Positions 1-8,623 of a stretch of DNA of 31,923 nucleotides are shown piece by piece. Below the pieces are notes generated by a model that saw only the letters and a program-made list of their open reading frames with translations, did no database searches and was not told the DNA's origin. Position 1 is the first letter of the stretch. Every line of letters begins with the position of its first letter. The stretch comes from Streptomyces sp. NRRL S-350 (GTDB lineage: Bacteria; Actinomycetota; Actinomycetes; Streptomycetales; Streptomycetaceae): assembly GCF_000719705.1 (NCBI RefSeq), contig NZ_JOHO01000066.1:1-31923 (forward strand). Direction: 5' to 3'. The position numbers and the translations under genes were made by a program.

Positions 1-46
1 TACACTATCCTCTTCGTCGGCAGCGTCAGATGTGTATAAGAGACAG
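1..46 (+). other. Illumina/Nextera adapter left in the assembly
   Basis: Not genomic. Bases 1-5 match the end of the P5 flow-cell primer, 6-13 (tatcctct) match a Nextera i5 index, 14-27 (tcgtcggcagcgtc) are the Nextera read-1 handle, and 28-46 (agatgtgtataagagacag) are the Tn5 mosaic end. The four parts are contiguous and in the order of a library molecule. Genomic sequence starts at about 47, so any reading frame that begins before 47 is artificial. Confidence 0.97.
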
Positions 47-89
47 GCCCTCCCACCCCCGCCTCCCCTCCCACCAGGAGCCACCCCTG

Positions 90-1193
90 ATGAAGATCTC
101 CGGCATCGAACTCCGCCGCATCCGGATCCCGCTGCGCGCCCCCTTCCGTACGTCCTTCGGCACCGAGACCGAACGCGACGTGCTGCTGGTGCGCGTCGCG
201 ACCGCGGACGGCGAGGGCTGGGCCGAGTGCGCCGCCATGTCAGAACCCCGCTACTGCTCCGAGTACGTCGACGCGGCCCAGGACGTCCTGCGGAAGTTCC
301 TGATCCCCGCCCTGCCCAAGGACGGCATCGACGCCCACACCGTGGGCCGCGTCCTGGAGCCCTTCACCGGCCACCGCATGGCCAAAGCCGCCCTGGAAAC
401 CGCCGTCCTCGACGCCCACCTGCGCACCACCGGCGAGTCGTTCGGCTCCTACCTCGGTGCCGCCCGCGACCGGGTCCCCTGCGGAGTCTCCGTCGGCATC
501 ATGGACTCCGTCCCCGAACTCCTCGACGCCGTCGACGGCTTCATCGCCGAGGGCTACGCCCGGATCAAGCTGAAGATCGAACCGGGCTGGGACCTGGAAC
601 CGGTGCGGGCCGTCCGCGAACGCTTCGGCGACGACCTGGTGCTCCAGGTCGACGCCAACGCCGCCTACACCCTGGTCGACGCCCAACACCTCGCCAAGCT
701 CGACGACTTCGGCCTCCTCCTGATCGAACAGCCGCTGGCCAACGACGACATCGTCCAGCACGCCCGGCTCGCCGAACTGCTGCGCACCCCGGTCTGCCTC
801 GACGAGTCCATCGAGTCCGCCGCCGACGCGGCAGCCGCGATCTCCATCGGCGCCTGCTCCGTCATCAACATCAAGCCCGCCCGCGTCGGCGGCTACCTGG
901 AGGCCCGCCGCATCCACGACATCGCCCGCGCCCACGGCATCCCCGTCTGGTGCGGTGGCATGCTCGAAACGGGCATCGGCCGCGCCGCCAACGTCGCCCT
1001 CGCCGCCCTGCCCGGCTTCACCCTCCCCGGCGACACCTCCGGATCCAGCCGGTACTTCGCCACCGACATCACTCCGCCGTTCGAACTCGCCGACGGTCAC
1101 CTCGACGTCCCCACCGGCCCCGGCCTGGGCGTCGAACCGCTCCCCGAAGTCCTGGAGGAGGTCACCACCTCCACCGAGTGGATCACCATCTGA
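90..1193 (+). CDS. menC: o-Succinylbenzoate synthase / N-acylamino acid racemase (enolase superfamily)
   Basis: A 367-residue muconate-lactonizing subgroup member. The family dehydrates SHCHC to o-succinylbenzoate in menaquinone synthesis, or racemises N-acylamino acids, and many members do both. The general-base pair is visible: K160/K162 in IKLKIEPGW and K262 in INIKPARVGG. The metal ligands are D188 (QVDANAAYTL), E213 (LIEQPL) and D238 (CLDESI). Length and spacing fit the actinobacterial NSAR/OSBS group. The ATG at 90 was chosen because AGGAG sits at 76-80; the frame extends further upstream only through adapter sequence. It is alone on its strand up to the antiporter, 490 bp away. Streptomycetes generally make menaquinone through futalosine, so a racemase or promiscuous role is at least as likely as a dedicated MenC role. 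This is inference. Confidence 0.9.
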   Translation: MKISGIELRRIRIPLRAPFRTSFGTETERDVLLVRVATADGEGWAECAAMSEPRYCSEYVDAAQDVLRKFLIPALPKDGIDAHTVGRVLEPFTGHRMAKAALETAVLDAHLRTTGESFGSYLGAARDRVPCGVSVGIMDSVPELLDAVDGFIAEGYARIKLKIEPGWDLEPVRAVRERFGDDLVLQVDANAAYTLVDAQHLAKLDDFGLLLIEQPLANDDIVQHARLAELLRTPVCLDESIESAADAAAAISIGACSVINIKPARVGGYLEARRIHDIARAHGIPVWCGGMLETGIGRAANVALAALPGFTLPGDTSGSSRYFATDITPPFELADGHLDVPTGPGLGVEPLPEVLEEVTTSTEWITI

Positions 1194-1680
1194 TCCCAGG
1201 CTCACCTGCGCCCCGACCGCCGCCAATGCTTCGTCAAGATGATTCCCGGGAGCGTCAGGGACTCGTCAGGGCGGGCGGACGGGTGTTCGGCCGCACCTGG
1301 CGTGAGCTGTGCGGAAACGGTTCGCCGCCCGGGCGTGGGGCCTGGCGGCGGACCGTTTGCCGAACCCCGACCCCGGCTGCTCGCGCTGGGAACGCTCGCC
1401 GGGCTGGCCGCGCTGGCCGCGCTGGCCGGGCTGGCCGGGCTGGCCGAGCGGCCGCGGCTGCGCGAGTTCGCCTGAGCGTGTCCGGCCGAGCCGCTGGGCG
1501 CCGTGGTCGCGCCCGGTTCGGTCCGGTCGCGCTCCGGCATCCCGCGATCGGACGCCGCCTCCCCCCGCTAACGCTCCGATAAGATGACCCTAGGTGTGCC
1601 GGGAAGCCTGGTCGGCGCGGGGGATGACTGCGGCATTCGGCGGCAGTGACCCCCGATCTCGCGATGGGGTCCTTCCACCG
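1194..1680. other. Intergenic gap with a 9-bp tandem repeat
   Basis: There is no convincing gene between the racemase and the antiporter. Short open frames on both strands have poor composition. At 1401-1445 five copies of a 9-bp unit, g(g/c)gctggcc, stand in tandem; in one frame they read as Leu-Ala-Ala/Gly repeats. A TAAGAT hexamer at 1580-1585 could be a -10 box for the antiporter, but no matching -35 is visible. Confidence 0.5.
1401..1445. repeat. 9-bp tandem repeat, five copies
   Basis: Five head-to-tail units of gggctggcc or gcgctggcc, varying only at the second base. It lies in non-coding DNA upstream of the antiporter. Slippage-type repeat; no function seen. Confidence 0.85.
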
Positions 1681-3234
1681 ATGCACGTTGTGGCGATCGT
1701 TCTCGTCCTGGTGGTCCTGGCCACGACCGTGGCCACCTTCGCCGGGCGCCTGCGCGTACCCGCCCCCTCACTGCTGGTCCTGGCCGGCATCGCCGTGGCG
1801 CTGGTCCCCGGCGTCCCCGCCCTGCACATCCCACCGCAGATCATCGGCACGGTGGTCCTGCCGCCGCTGCTGTACGCCTCCGCCGAGGAGCTGTCGCTAC
1901 GCGACCTGCGCACGGTCTGGCGCCCGGTGACCATCCTCTCCTTCGGCCTGGTCTTCGCCTCCGCCGCCGCCGTCGGCTTCACCGCCGTCGCCGTCGCGGG
2001 CCTGCCGCCCGCGATGGCGTTCGTGCTGGGCGCCGTGCTGTCCAGCACCGACCCGGTGGCCGTCACCGCACTCGGGCGCCGGCTCGCGCTGCCCGGGCGG
2101 CTCCAGGTGCTGGTGCAGGCGGAGAGCCTGTTCAACGACGCCACCTCGCTCGTCCTGTTCAAGGTCGCCGCCGGCATCGCGGTGGCCGTCGGCGCCTCGG
2201 TCAGCCTGCCGGCGGCGGGCGGGGAGTTCCTGCTGCTGGGTGGGGGCGGCAGCCTGGTCGGTGCAGCCGTCGCAGGCCTGGTGTGGCTGGTGCGTCGCCG
2301 CACCACCGACCCGGTGCTGGAGACGGTGATCGCGCTGGTCACCCCGTACGCGGCGTACGTGCTGGCGGAGTCCGCGCACACCTCGGGCGTCACCTCCGTC
2401 GTGGTCGCGGGCGTGCTGCTCGGGCGGTCCGGCCGCCGCCTCACCGACGCGCACATCCGGCTGCAGCTGCACGCCGTCTACGCGGTCGTGGTGTTCCTGC
2501 TCGAGAGCGTCGTCTTCAGCATCGTCGGCCTGGAACTGCCGACCCTCGTACGGGACCTTCCCCCGGGCACCGGCTGGTGGCCGCTGCAGGCGCTCGCGCT
2601 GGCCGCCGTACTGATCGCGGTGCGGGTGCTCTCCACCCTGCCGCTGACCCGCGCCGTCAAACCCAGCCACGGCCGGGGCCGGCTCTCCTGGCGGGTCGCC
2701 GGGGTGGTCACCTGGGCCGGCACCCGCGGCGTCATGCCGCTCGCCGCGGCCCTGTCCATCCCGCTGCTCGCCGACGACGGCACCAAACTCACCGGACGGC
2801 CCCTCGTCCTGGTGCTCACCACCGCCGTCGTCGTCTTCACCCTCGTCGTCCAGGGCCTCACCCTCGCCGCCGTCGTCAACCGCTCCGGCCTCGCCCTCGA
2901 ACCCGAACACACCGCCCGCGAGGAGGACGACGCCCGCGACGCCCTCAACCGCGCCGCCCTCCAGCACGTCGAACACCTCGCCGAACTGGAAGCCGCACCC
3001 GACACCGCCCTCGACCGGGTCCGCCGCGCCCTCACCGCCCGCCTCGACCACACCCCGGAAACCCCCGACGGCAGCACCGCCGACACCGCCTACCGCCAGC
3101 TGCGCCGCGAGGTCATCGCCCTCCAGAGCACCGAGCTGCACCGCCTCTACGACGAACACCGGATCAGCGACACCACCCGCCGCCGCGTCCAGCACGACCT
3201 CGACCGGGAGGAAGCCGCCCTCGGCAACCCGTGA
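1681..3234 (+). CDS. Na+/H+ antiporter, CPA1 (NhaP/NHE) family
   Basis: A 517-residue polytopic membrane protein that would exchange cytoplasmic Na+ (or K+) for H+ in pH and salt homeostasis. Hydrophobic segments run from residue 2 to about 400. They are followed by a hydrophilic, helical, strongly charged C-terminal tail (about 415-517) of the regulatory type seen in this family. Signature motifs are SSTDPVAV (121-128) and ESLFNDATSLVLF (148-160). The latter contains the Asn-Asp pair (N152/D153) of electroneutral CPA1 transporters. The ATG at 1681 opens directly into the first membrane helix. An in-frame ATG at 1624 and GTG at 1594 would add a non-hydrophobic extension and seem less likely. 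The stop lies in a 25-bp tandem duplication. Confidence 0.9.
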   Translation: MHVVAIVLVLVVLATTVATFAGRLRVPAPSLLVLAGIAVALVPGVPALHIPPQIIGTVVLPPLLYASAEELSLRDLRTVWRPVTILSFGLVFASAAAVGFTAVAVAGLPPAMAFVLGAVLSSTDPVAVTALGRRLALPGRLQVLVQAESLFNDATSLVLFKVAAGIAVAVGASVSLPAAGGEFLLLGGGGSLVGAAVAGLVWLVRRRTTDPVLETVIALVTPYAAYVLAESAHTSGVTSVVVAGVLLGRSGRRLTDAHIRLQLHAVYAVVVFLLESVVFSIVGLELPTLVRDLPPGTGWWPLQALALAAVLIAVRVLSTLPLTRAVKPSHGRGRLSWRVAGVVTWAGTRGVMPLAAALSIPLLADDGTKLTGRPLVLVLTTAVVVFTLVVQGLTLAAVVNRSGLALEPEHTAREEDDARDALNRAALQHVEHLAELEAAPDTALDRVRRALTARLDHTPETPDGSTADTAYRQLRREVIALQSTELHRLYDEHRISDTTRRRVQHDLDREEAALGNP

Positions 3235-3270
3235 CCGCGACGGCGTCGGCAACCCGTGACCCCGACGGCG
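3221..3270 (+). repeat. 25-bp tandem duplication over the antiporter stop codon
   Basis: Bases 3221-3245 and 3246-3270 are direct copies differing at one base (g versus c at unit position 17). The first copy contains the TGA at 3232-3234, so the second lies outside the gene. A recent duplication at the 3' end. Confidence 0.9.
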
Positions 3271-3672
3271 TCGAACGGGCAGCCGTCCGGCCACCGGCTC
3301 GGCGGCGGCGCCACGCCGAGCGGGTAGCGGTGGGGCGGAGCCTGATGCCGAACCGGTGGGAGAAGCGGGTGGTGTCCGCGTGGTGAACGGCCATGGCGCG
3401 GCCTTCCTTCCCAAGTACGTTGTGGGTGACTGGCGTTGTTCGCTCGTCCAGTCTCTTGCCGGGCGGCCGGCGGCGGTCAGGTGTCGAAGGTCCCGGCTGC
3501 GGGGCCGAAGGGCTGGGGCGGTTCGGCCGAGCGAGGAGCGGCGAGGGACCGGGCGCACCGGCGCGCCCGGTCCCTCGGCTGCCCGTGGGCCGGCATCGGG
3601 CAGGGAATGACGGTCGATCCCGCCGGCACCCGGCCGGATGCCTCCTCCTCGACGTTCAGGCCCCTCCGCAGG
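3235..3672. other. Convergent intergenic region
   Basis: It separates the antiporter (+) from phosphoketolase (-), which converge here. It holds the second copy of the 25-bp duplication and a strong hairpin at 3542-3577. No gene is supported in the rest. Confidence 0.6.
3542..3577. terminator. Hairpin terminator between convergent genes
   Basis: A perfect 15-bp stem (cgagggaccgggcgc at 3542-3556 against 3563-3577) with a 6-base loop lies between two converging genes. There is no U-tract, as is common in actinobacteria. It could work in both directions. Confidence 0.75.
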
Positions 3673-6066
3673 TCAGTGGGGCCAGGTCCAGTCGGTGACT
3701 TCGGGCAGGTCGGTGCCGTGTTCGCGGACCCAGGCGTCGTGGCGGGTGCGGACGTCGGCCATGAGCTGACGGACGTGCGCGGCTCGTACGGCCAGGCCGG
3801 GCACGCGGTCGATGACGTCCATGACCAGGCGGTAGCGGTCCAGGTCGTTGCGCAGCACCATGTCGAACGGCGTGGTGGTGGTGCCGATCTCCTTGTAGCC
3901 GCGGACGTGGAGGTGGGCGTGCCCGTTGCGGCGGTAGGTGAGGCGGTGGATCAGCCACGGGTAGCCGTGGTAGGCGAAGATCACGGGCTTGTCGCGGGTG
4001 AAGACCGCGTCGAACTCGGAGTCGGGCATGCCGTGCGGGTGCTCCTCGGCGGGCAGCAGGCGGGCGATGTCGACCACGTTGACGACGCGGACGGCGAGTT
4101 CGGGCAGGTGGCGGTGGAGCAGGTCGGCGGCGGCCAGGACCTCCAGGGTGGGTACGTCCCCGGCGCAGGCGAGGACCACGTCGGGCTCGCGGGTGCCGTC
4201 CTCGGTGCCGGCCCAGTTCCAGATGCCCAGTCCGCGGGCGCAGTGCACCCGGGCCTCGTCCAGGGACAGCCAGTCGTGGCAGGGCTGCTTGCCCGCGACG
4301 ACGACGTTGACGTAGTCCTTCGAGCGGAGCACGTGGTCGGCGGTGGCGAGCAGGGTGTTGGCGTCCGGCGGGAGGTACACCCGGACGGCCTCGGGGCTCT
4401 TGTTGAGGACGTGGTCGACGAAGCCCGGGTCCTGGTGCGAGAAGCCGTTGTGGTCCTGGCGCCAGACGTGCGAGGTGAGCAGGTAGTTCAGCGAGGGAAC
4501 GGGCGCGCGCCAGGGAAGGCGGCGGGTGGTGCGCAGCCACTTGACGTGCTGGTTGACCATCGAATCGACGATGTGGACGAACGCCTCGTAGCAGGAGAAC
4601 AGGCCGTGGCGGCCCGTCAGGGTGTAGCCCTCCAGCCAGCCCTGGCAGACGTGCTCGGAGAGGATCTCCATCACCCGGCCGCCGCGTTCCAGGTGTTCGT
4701 CGGTGGGCAGCAGTTCCGCTTCCCAGGCCTTGCCGGTGGCGCCGTAGACGTCCTGGAGCCGGTTGGAGGCGGTTTCGTCCGGGCCCACCAGGCGGAAGTC
4801 GCGCCGCTCGGCGGTGTCGGCCATGAGCTGCGCCAGCAGGCCGCCCAGCACTCGGGTGGGTTCGTGCAGGGTCGCGCCAGGCTTGTCCACCGCCACGGCG
4901 TACTTCTCCAGGGGCGGGACGGGAAGCGGGCGGGTGACCAGTCCGCCGTTGGTGTGGGGGTTCGCCCCGAGCCTGCGTGGCCCGTGGGGCAGGCCGGCGA
5001 GCACCTCCGGCACCGGGCGGCCCTTCTCGTCGAAGAGCTCGTCGGGGCGGTAGGAGCGCAGCCACGCCTCCAGCCGGGCGAGGTGCCCGGGGTTGTCGCG
5101 GACCTGGTCGAGCGGCACCTGATGGGCGCGCCAGGTGCCCTCCACCGGCACCCCGTCGACCTCGTGGGGGCCGGTCCAGCCCTTGGGGGTGCGCAGCACG
5201 ATCACCGGCCAGCGGGGGCGCTCGGTGGCGGCCTCGGCGCGCGCCGCGTGCTGGGCGGCGGCGATCCGGTCGAGAGCGGCGTCCATGGCGGCCGCCATCG
5301 CCTGGTGCACCTGGGCCGGGTCGTCGCCGGTGACGTGGAGGGGTTCGTGGCCGTAGCCGCGCAGCAGCGCGTCCAGTTCCTCGTGCGGGAGGCGGGCGAG
5401 CACCGTGGGGTTGGCGATCTTGTAGCCGTTCAGGTGGAGGATCGGCAGCACGGCGCCGTCGTGCACCGGGTCGAGGAACTTGTTCGCGTGCCAGGAGGCG
5501 GCCAGGGGGCCGGTCTCGGCCTCGCCGTCGCCGATCACGCAGGCGACCACCAGCTCGGGGTTGTCCAGCGCGGCGCCGTAGGCGTGGGCGAGCGAGTATC
5601 CCAGCTCGCCGCCCTCGTGGATCGAGCCCGGCGTCTCGGGAGCGACGTGGCTGGGCACCCCGCCGGGGAAGGAGAACTGCCGGAACAGCTTGGCCATGCC
5701 CGCCTCGTCGCGGGTGACGTCGGGGTAGTGCTCGGTGTAACTGCCGTCCAGCCAGGAGCCGGCCAGCACGGCCGGGCCGCCGTGACCGGGGCCCCAGACG
5801 CAGATCGCCTCCAGGTCGCGGGTCCCGATCACCCGGTTGAGGTGGGTGTACACGAGGTTCAGCCCGGGCGAGGTGCCCCAGTGGCCGAGCAGGCGGGGCT
5901 TGATGTGCTCGGGCCGCAGCGGCTCACGCAGCAACGGGTTGGCCATCAGGTAGATCTGCCCGACGGCCAGGTAGTTCGCCGCACGCCACTGGGCGTCCAG
6001 CTCTGCGAGTTCCCGCTCGCCCAGCACGGCGCGGGCGCGGGGGCTGTCCCACTGATCGGTACGCAT
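3673..6066 (-). CDS. xfp: Xylulose-5-phosphate / fructose-6-phosphate phosphoketolase
   Basis: A 797-residue cytoplasmic ThDP enzyme that splits xylulose-5-P (and often fructose-6-P) with phosphate to acetyl-phosphate plus glyceraldehyde-3-P or erythrose-4-P. The length is typical. Family motifs appear in order: [10 protein letters not shown] (61-70, active-site His), [14 protein letters not shown] (91-98), the ThDP/Mg motif [11 protein letters not shown] (179-189), and a central [12 protein letters not shown] block carrying the cofactor-activating Glu. The ATG at 6066 follows an AGAAAGG Shine-Dalgarno at a normal distance. It lies 124 bp downstream of hmp on the same strand, with a hairpin between them, so it probably has its own promoter. 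Inference: acetyl-phosphate could feed acetyl/malonyl-CoA to the nearby PKS, but the enzyme is also common as primary metabolism. Confidence 0.96.
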   Translation of the reverse strand: MRTDQWDSPRARAVLGERELAELDAQWRAANYLAVGQIYLMANPLLREPLRPEHIKPRLLGHWGTSPGLNLVYTHLNRVIGTRDLEAICVWGPGHGGPAVLAGSWLDGSYTEHYPDVTRDEAGMAKLFRQFSFPGGVPSHVAPETPGSIHEGGELGYSLAHAYGAALDNPELVVACVIGDGEAETGPLAASWHANKFLDPVHDGAVLPILHLNGYKIANPTVLARLPHEELDALLRGYGHEPLHVTGDDPAQVHQAMAAAMDAALDRIAAAQHAARAEAATERPRWPVIVLRTPKGWTGPHEVDGVPVEGTWRAHQVPLDQVRDNPGHLARLEAWLRSYRPDELFDEKGRPVPEVLAGLPHGPRRLGANPHTNGGLVTRPLPVPPLEKYAVAVDKPGATLHEPTRVLGGLLAQLMADTAERRDFRLVGPDETASNRLQDVYGATGKAWEAELLPTDEHLERGGRVMEILSEHVCQGWLEGYTLTGRHGLFSCYEAFVHIVDSMVNQHVKWLRTTRRLPWRAPVPSLNYLLTSHVWRQDHNGFSHQDPGFVDHVLNKSPEAVRVYLPPDANTLLATADHVLRSKDYVNVVVAGKQPCHDWLSLDEARVHCARGLGIWNWAGTEDGTREPDVVLACAGDVPTLEVLAAADLLHRHLPELAVRVVNVVDIARLLPAEEHPHGMPDSEFDAVFTRDKPVIFAYHGYPWLIHRLTYRRNGHAHLHVRGYKEIGTTTTPFDMVLRNDLDRYRLVMDVIDRVPGLAVRAAHVRQLMADVRTRHDAWVREHGTDLPEVTDWTWPH

Positions 6067-6129
6067 CAGGAGCCTTTCTCTGTCGATGGTCAGTCGTGCG
6101 TCTTCCCACGGGAAGCCCGCTGAGCACGG

Positions 6130-6160
6130 CCGCCCCCGGCGTCCGCGACGCAGGGGGCGG
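6130..6160 (-). terminator. Hairpin downstream of hmp
   Basis: A 14-bp stem with one mismatch (6130-6143 against 6147-6160) and a 3-base loop begins 30 bp past the hmp stop and before the xfp start. It probably ends or attenuates hmp transcription before xfp. Confidence 0.6.
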
Positions 6161-6190
6161 ATTCACCCGGCCGGGCTATCGGCGTGGTGT

Positions 6191-7402
6191 TCAGGCGTCG
6201 GCGGTCTCGGGCAGCCACAGGTCGGGGCCGAAGACCTCGTACCGGATGCGGTCACCGGGCACACCGGCCTGGCGGAACCGGGCCCGGACCTCACGCATGA
6301 AGGGCAGCGAGCCGCACAGGTAGACGTCGGCGTTCGCGGGCAGGGCCAGTTCGCCCACGTCCATCAGTCCGACCTCGGCGTCCGGCTCCTCGGCGCCGGG
6401 GTGCTCGTACCAGAACACGGCGCGGGCGCCCGGGAGTTCCGCAACGAGGCGACGGGTCTGCGACCGCAGTGCGTGGTCGGCCGGGGAGCGGTCGGCATGC
6501 AGCACCAGCACGGTGCGGGTGGAGCCGGTGGCTACCAGGTGGTCCAGCATGCCGACCATCGGAGTGCAGCCGATCCCGGCAGACGCCAGCACCAGGGGCC
6601 GGTCGCCGTCCTCCAGGACCACGTCGCCGAACGGCGCCGAGAGGACGAGCCGGTCGCCCGCCCGCACCCGCAGGTGCAGCAGGTTGGAGACCTCGCCGTC
6701 GGGCGTGCCGTCGCCGCGGACCCGCTTGACCGTGATGCGACGCAGGTCGCCATCGCCGGCCGGGTCGCTGGACAGGCTGTACTGACGCAGCTGGTGGACG
6801 CCGTCGGGCATGAGCAGGCGGACGCTGACGTACTGCCCGGCGCGGGCGCGCGGCGCGGGCCGCCCGTCGGCGGGGCACAGCAGGAAGGACACGGTGTCCG
6901 GGGTCTCGTCCCGGCGCTCGACCACCGTCCACGGCCGCCAGGTGTCGCCGGGCGTCACGTCCGCAGCCTGGTAGAGGCGGGCCTCGCGGGCGACCAGGGC
7001 GCCGGCCAGCTGCCAGTACACCTCGTCCCAGGCGGCGGCGACCTCGGGGGTGACCGCGTCGCCGAGCACCTCGGCCATCGCCGCGAACAGGTACTTGTGG
7101 ACGACGGCGTACTGTTCCTCCGTCACCCCGACCGCCGCGTGCTTGGGGGCGATCCGGTCCAGCAGCGCCTCCGGGGCGGCCTCGGGATCGTGCACCAGAG
7201 CGCCGGCGTAGGCGGCGATGGAGCCGGCGAGGGCCTGGCGCTGCGCGCCGCTGGCCTGGTTCCCGCGGTTGAACATGCCGTCGAGCAGTTCCGGCCGGTC
7301 GGCGAACATCCTCGCGTAGAAGCGGGTGGTGATCTCGTCCAACGCGGCGCCCACGACGGGCAGGGTCGCGCGGATCACGGCAGCCGATTCGGCGGTGAGC
7401 AT
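6191..7402 (-). CDS. hmp: Flavohemoglobin, nitric oxide dioxygenase
   Basis: A 403-residue cytoplasmic protein that oxidises NO to nitrate with O2 and NAD(P)H. The N-terminal globin (about 1-140) has the distal Tyr (Y29 in RFYARMF), the E-helix Gln (Q49) and the proximal haem His (H88 in IAPKHAAVG). The FAD domain (about 150-260) carries RQYSLS (206-211). The NAD domain carries GIGCTPM (276-282) and a C-terminal YLCGSLPFM. Length and order match the Hmp family. The ATG at 7402 has a CTGGAG Shine-Dalgarno 6-7 bases upstream. Regulation by an NsrR-type NO sensor would be expected from the family, but I did not recognise an operator upstream. Confidence 0.96.
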   Translation of the reverse strand: MLTAESAAVIRATLPVVGAALDEITTRFYARMFADRPELLDGMFNRGNQASGAQRQALAGSIAAYAGALVHDPEAAPEALLDRIAPKHAAVGVTEEQYAVVHKYLFAAMAEVLGDAVTPEVAAAWDEVYWQLAGALVAREARLYQAADVTPGDTWRPWTVVERRDETPDTVSFLLCPADGRPAPRARAGQYVSVRLLMPDGVHQLRQYSLSSDPAGDGDLRRITVKRVRGDGTPDGEVSNLLHLRVRAGDRLVLSAPFGDVVLEDGDRPLVLASAGIGCTPMVGMLDHLVATGSTRTVLVLHADRSPADHALRSQTRRLVAELPGARAVFWYEHPGAEEPDAEVGLMDVGELALPANADVYLCGSLPFMREVRARFRQAGVPGDRIRYEVFGPDLWLPETADA

Positions 7403-7694
7403 GGCTACTCCAGGGGAGGGGTGCGGAGTGAGGGGAGCGGCACCGTCGGACGGGCCAGGACCGGTTTACCAACTCCGACCGCCGCCGCGTTGGGCCGAAC
7501 GTCCCCAGCAGCGCGATCAGGGCCGAAAGGCCCTGGGAGAGGGGCCTGCCGGCCCGCGGTGGTCGGCCGGGCCGCCCTGGTCGGCCCGTGGCGAACGGGG
7601 GCGTTCGGCCCTGGGATCGGTTCCCGCCTCCACCCTGCCCCGCTCCCCGGGTGGTGGCACACCGTCGTGGCACACCGCCCCCCTTCCCGTCCCT
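7403..7694. other. Upstream region of hmp
   Basis: Non-coding DNA between the PKS operon terminator and hmp. It contains a stable 7-bp hairpin with a GAAA loop (7518-7535) and an inverted pair of gggccgaacg / cgttcggccc about 100 bp apart (7491-7500 and near 7600). It must carry the hmp promoter, but I cannot assign -10/-35 boxes with confidence. Confidence 0.4.
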
Positions 7695-7736
7695 GTGGGA
7701 GGTCTGGCGGGACCGGACTCCCGCCAGACCTCCCAC
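7695..7736 (-). terminator. Perfect 18-bp inverted repeat ending the PKS operon
   Basis: The arm gtgggaggtctggcggga (7695-7712) is exactly repeated in reverse complement at 7719-7736 around a 6-base loop. It starts 6 bp after the thioesterase stop, which fits a factor-independent actinobacterial terminator without a U-run. Confidence 0.85.
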
Positions 7737-7741
7737 TCGCG

Positions 7742-8623
7742 TCACCGCGCGGGGCCGAGGTCAGTGATCGGGCATTCCCCCGACGGTGAGCCGGAGCCGC
7801 CGATCGGACACGTCCACCCCCGCAGGGAGGCGGCGAGGTCGACGGTGAGCCGGGCACTGAGCGCCGCGACGTCGTCGAGGGGGTAGGTGTGATCGCCGGG
7901 GAAGAGGCGCGGGGTCGCCGGTCGGCTGCTGATGTCGTTCCAACCGGCCAGGGCCTCCGGGGAGATGACGGGATCGTCCTCGCCTCCGTAGAGGGCGAGT
8001 TGGGCGTCCAGCGGTGGTCCCTGGTGGGGCGGGAACTGCAGGGCGAGCAGAAGATCGGCGAGCATCGGTATCCACGCGTTGACCAGTGCCCTGGGGTCGT
8101 GGTCGACGTGGTCGGGTAGGCGGCCGAAGAGCTTCTCGATCCCCTCCCGGCCGCCGAGCAGGACCTCCGGAGCCTTTGTGGTGAACTCGGGGTGGTGGGG
8201 GGCGGCCATGGCGGACAGGGCGAGCAGGGTGGGTGGGCGGTGGCCCTGCCGGATGAGGCACTTGACGGTCTCGTAGGCGACGAGGGCCCCCACGCTGTGG
8301 CCGAACACGGCGTACGGGTGGCCGTCGTCGCCCTGACGGATGCGCTCCGCGAGGAGCCGGCCGAGGCGGTGCGGGTCGGTGTGCACCGCCGTGCCGACGG
8401 CGCGTCCACGTCCGGGCAGTTGCAGGGCGTGCACGCTGACGGTGGTCGGCAGGTGGGCGGTGAAGGCCTGGAAGTAGGTGGCGTTCGTTCCCGCGGGCGG
8501 CATGCAGTAGAGGCGCAGGAGGTGTCCGTCGCCGGTGGCGGCCGGGCTCAGTGCGACGAAGTCGGGTTGGTCGACGGCGGTGGTCAGGCGGGCCGAACTG
8601 CTGTCCGCTCCAAGGGTGTTCAT
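7742..8623 (-). CDS. Type II-like thioesterase (RifR/GrsT family) of the PKS locus
   Basis: A 293-residue alpha/beta hydrolase. Family members hydrolyse mis-primed or finished acyl chains from carrier proteins. The nucleophile elbow is FGHSVGA (S110), the acid lies in GGEDDP (D216 or D217), and the His is in PGDHTYPL (H245). The N-terminal LYCMPPAGTNATYF is the usual oxyanion-loop region of type II thioesterases. It is about 30-50 residues longer than typical family members, with an unstructured Gly/Pro/Ser tail. The ATG at 8623 overlaps the PKS stop as ATGA, implying translational coupling. The PKS has no terminal TE domain, so this protein may release the product as well as edit. Releasing versus editing cannot be told from sequence. 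Confidence 0.9.
   Translation of the reverse strand: MNTLGADSSSARLTTAVDQPDFVALSPAATGDGHLLRLYCMPPAGTNATYFQAFTAHLPTTVSVHALQLPGRGRAVGTAVHTDPHRLGRLLAERIRQGDDGHPYAVFGHSVGALVAYETVKCLIRQGHRPPTLLALSAMAAPHHPEFTTKAPEVLLGGREGIEKLFGRLPDHVDHDPRALVNAWIPMLADLLLALQFPPHQGPPLDAQLALYGGEDDPVISPEALAGWNDISSRPATPRLFPGDHTYPLDDVAALSARLTVDLAASLRGWTCPIGGSGSPSGECPITDLGPAR

Noticed and set aside
1239..1475. 78-codon plus-strand frame ending in Leu-Ala repeats
   Set aside because: It has no Shine-Dalgarno, erratic third positions and no motif; the repetitive part is explained by the 9-bp repeat.
3436..6123. Very long open plus-strand frame opposite phosphoketolase
   Set aside because: An antisense shadow caused by high-GC codon usage; the minus strand carries a complete, motif-rich enzyme.
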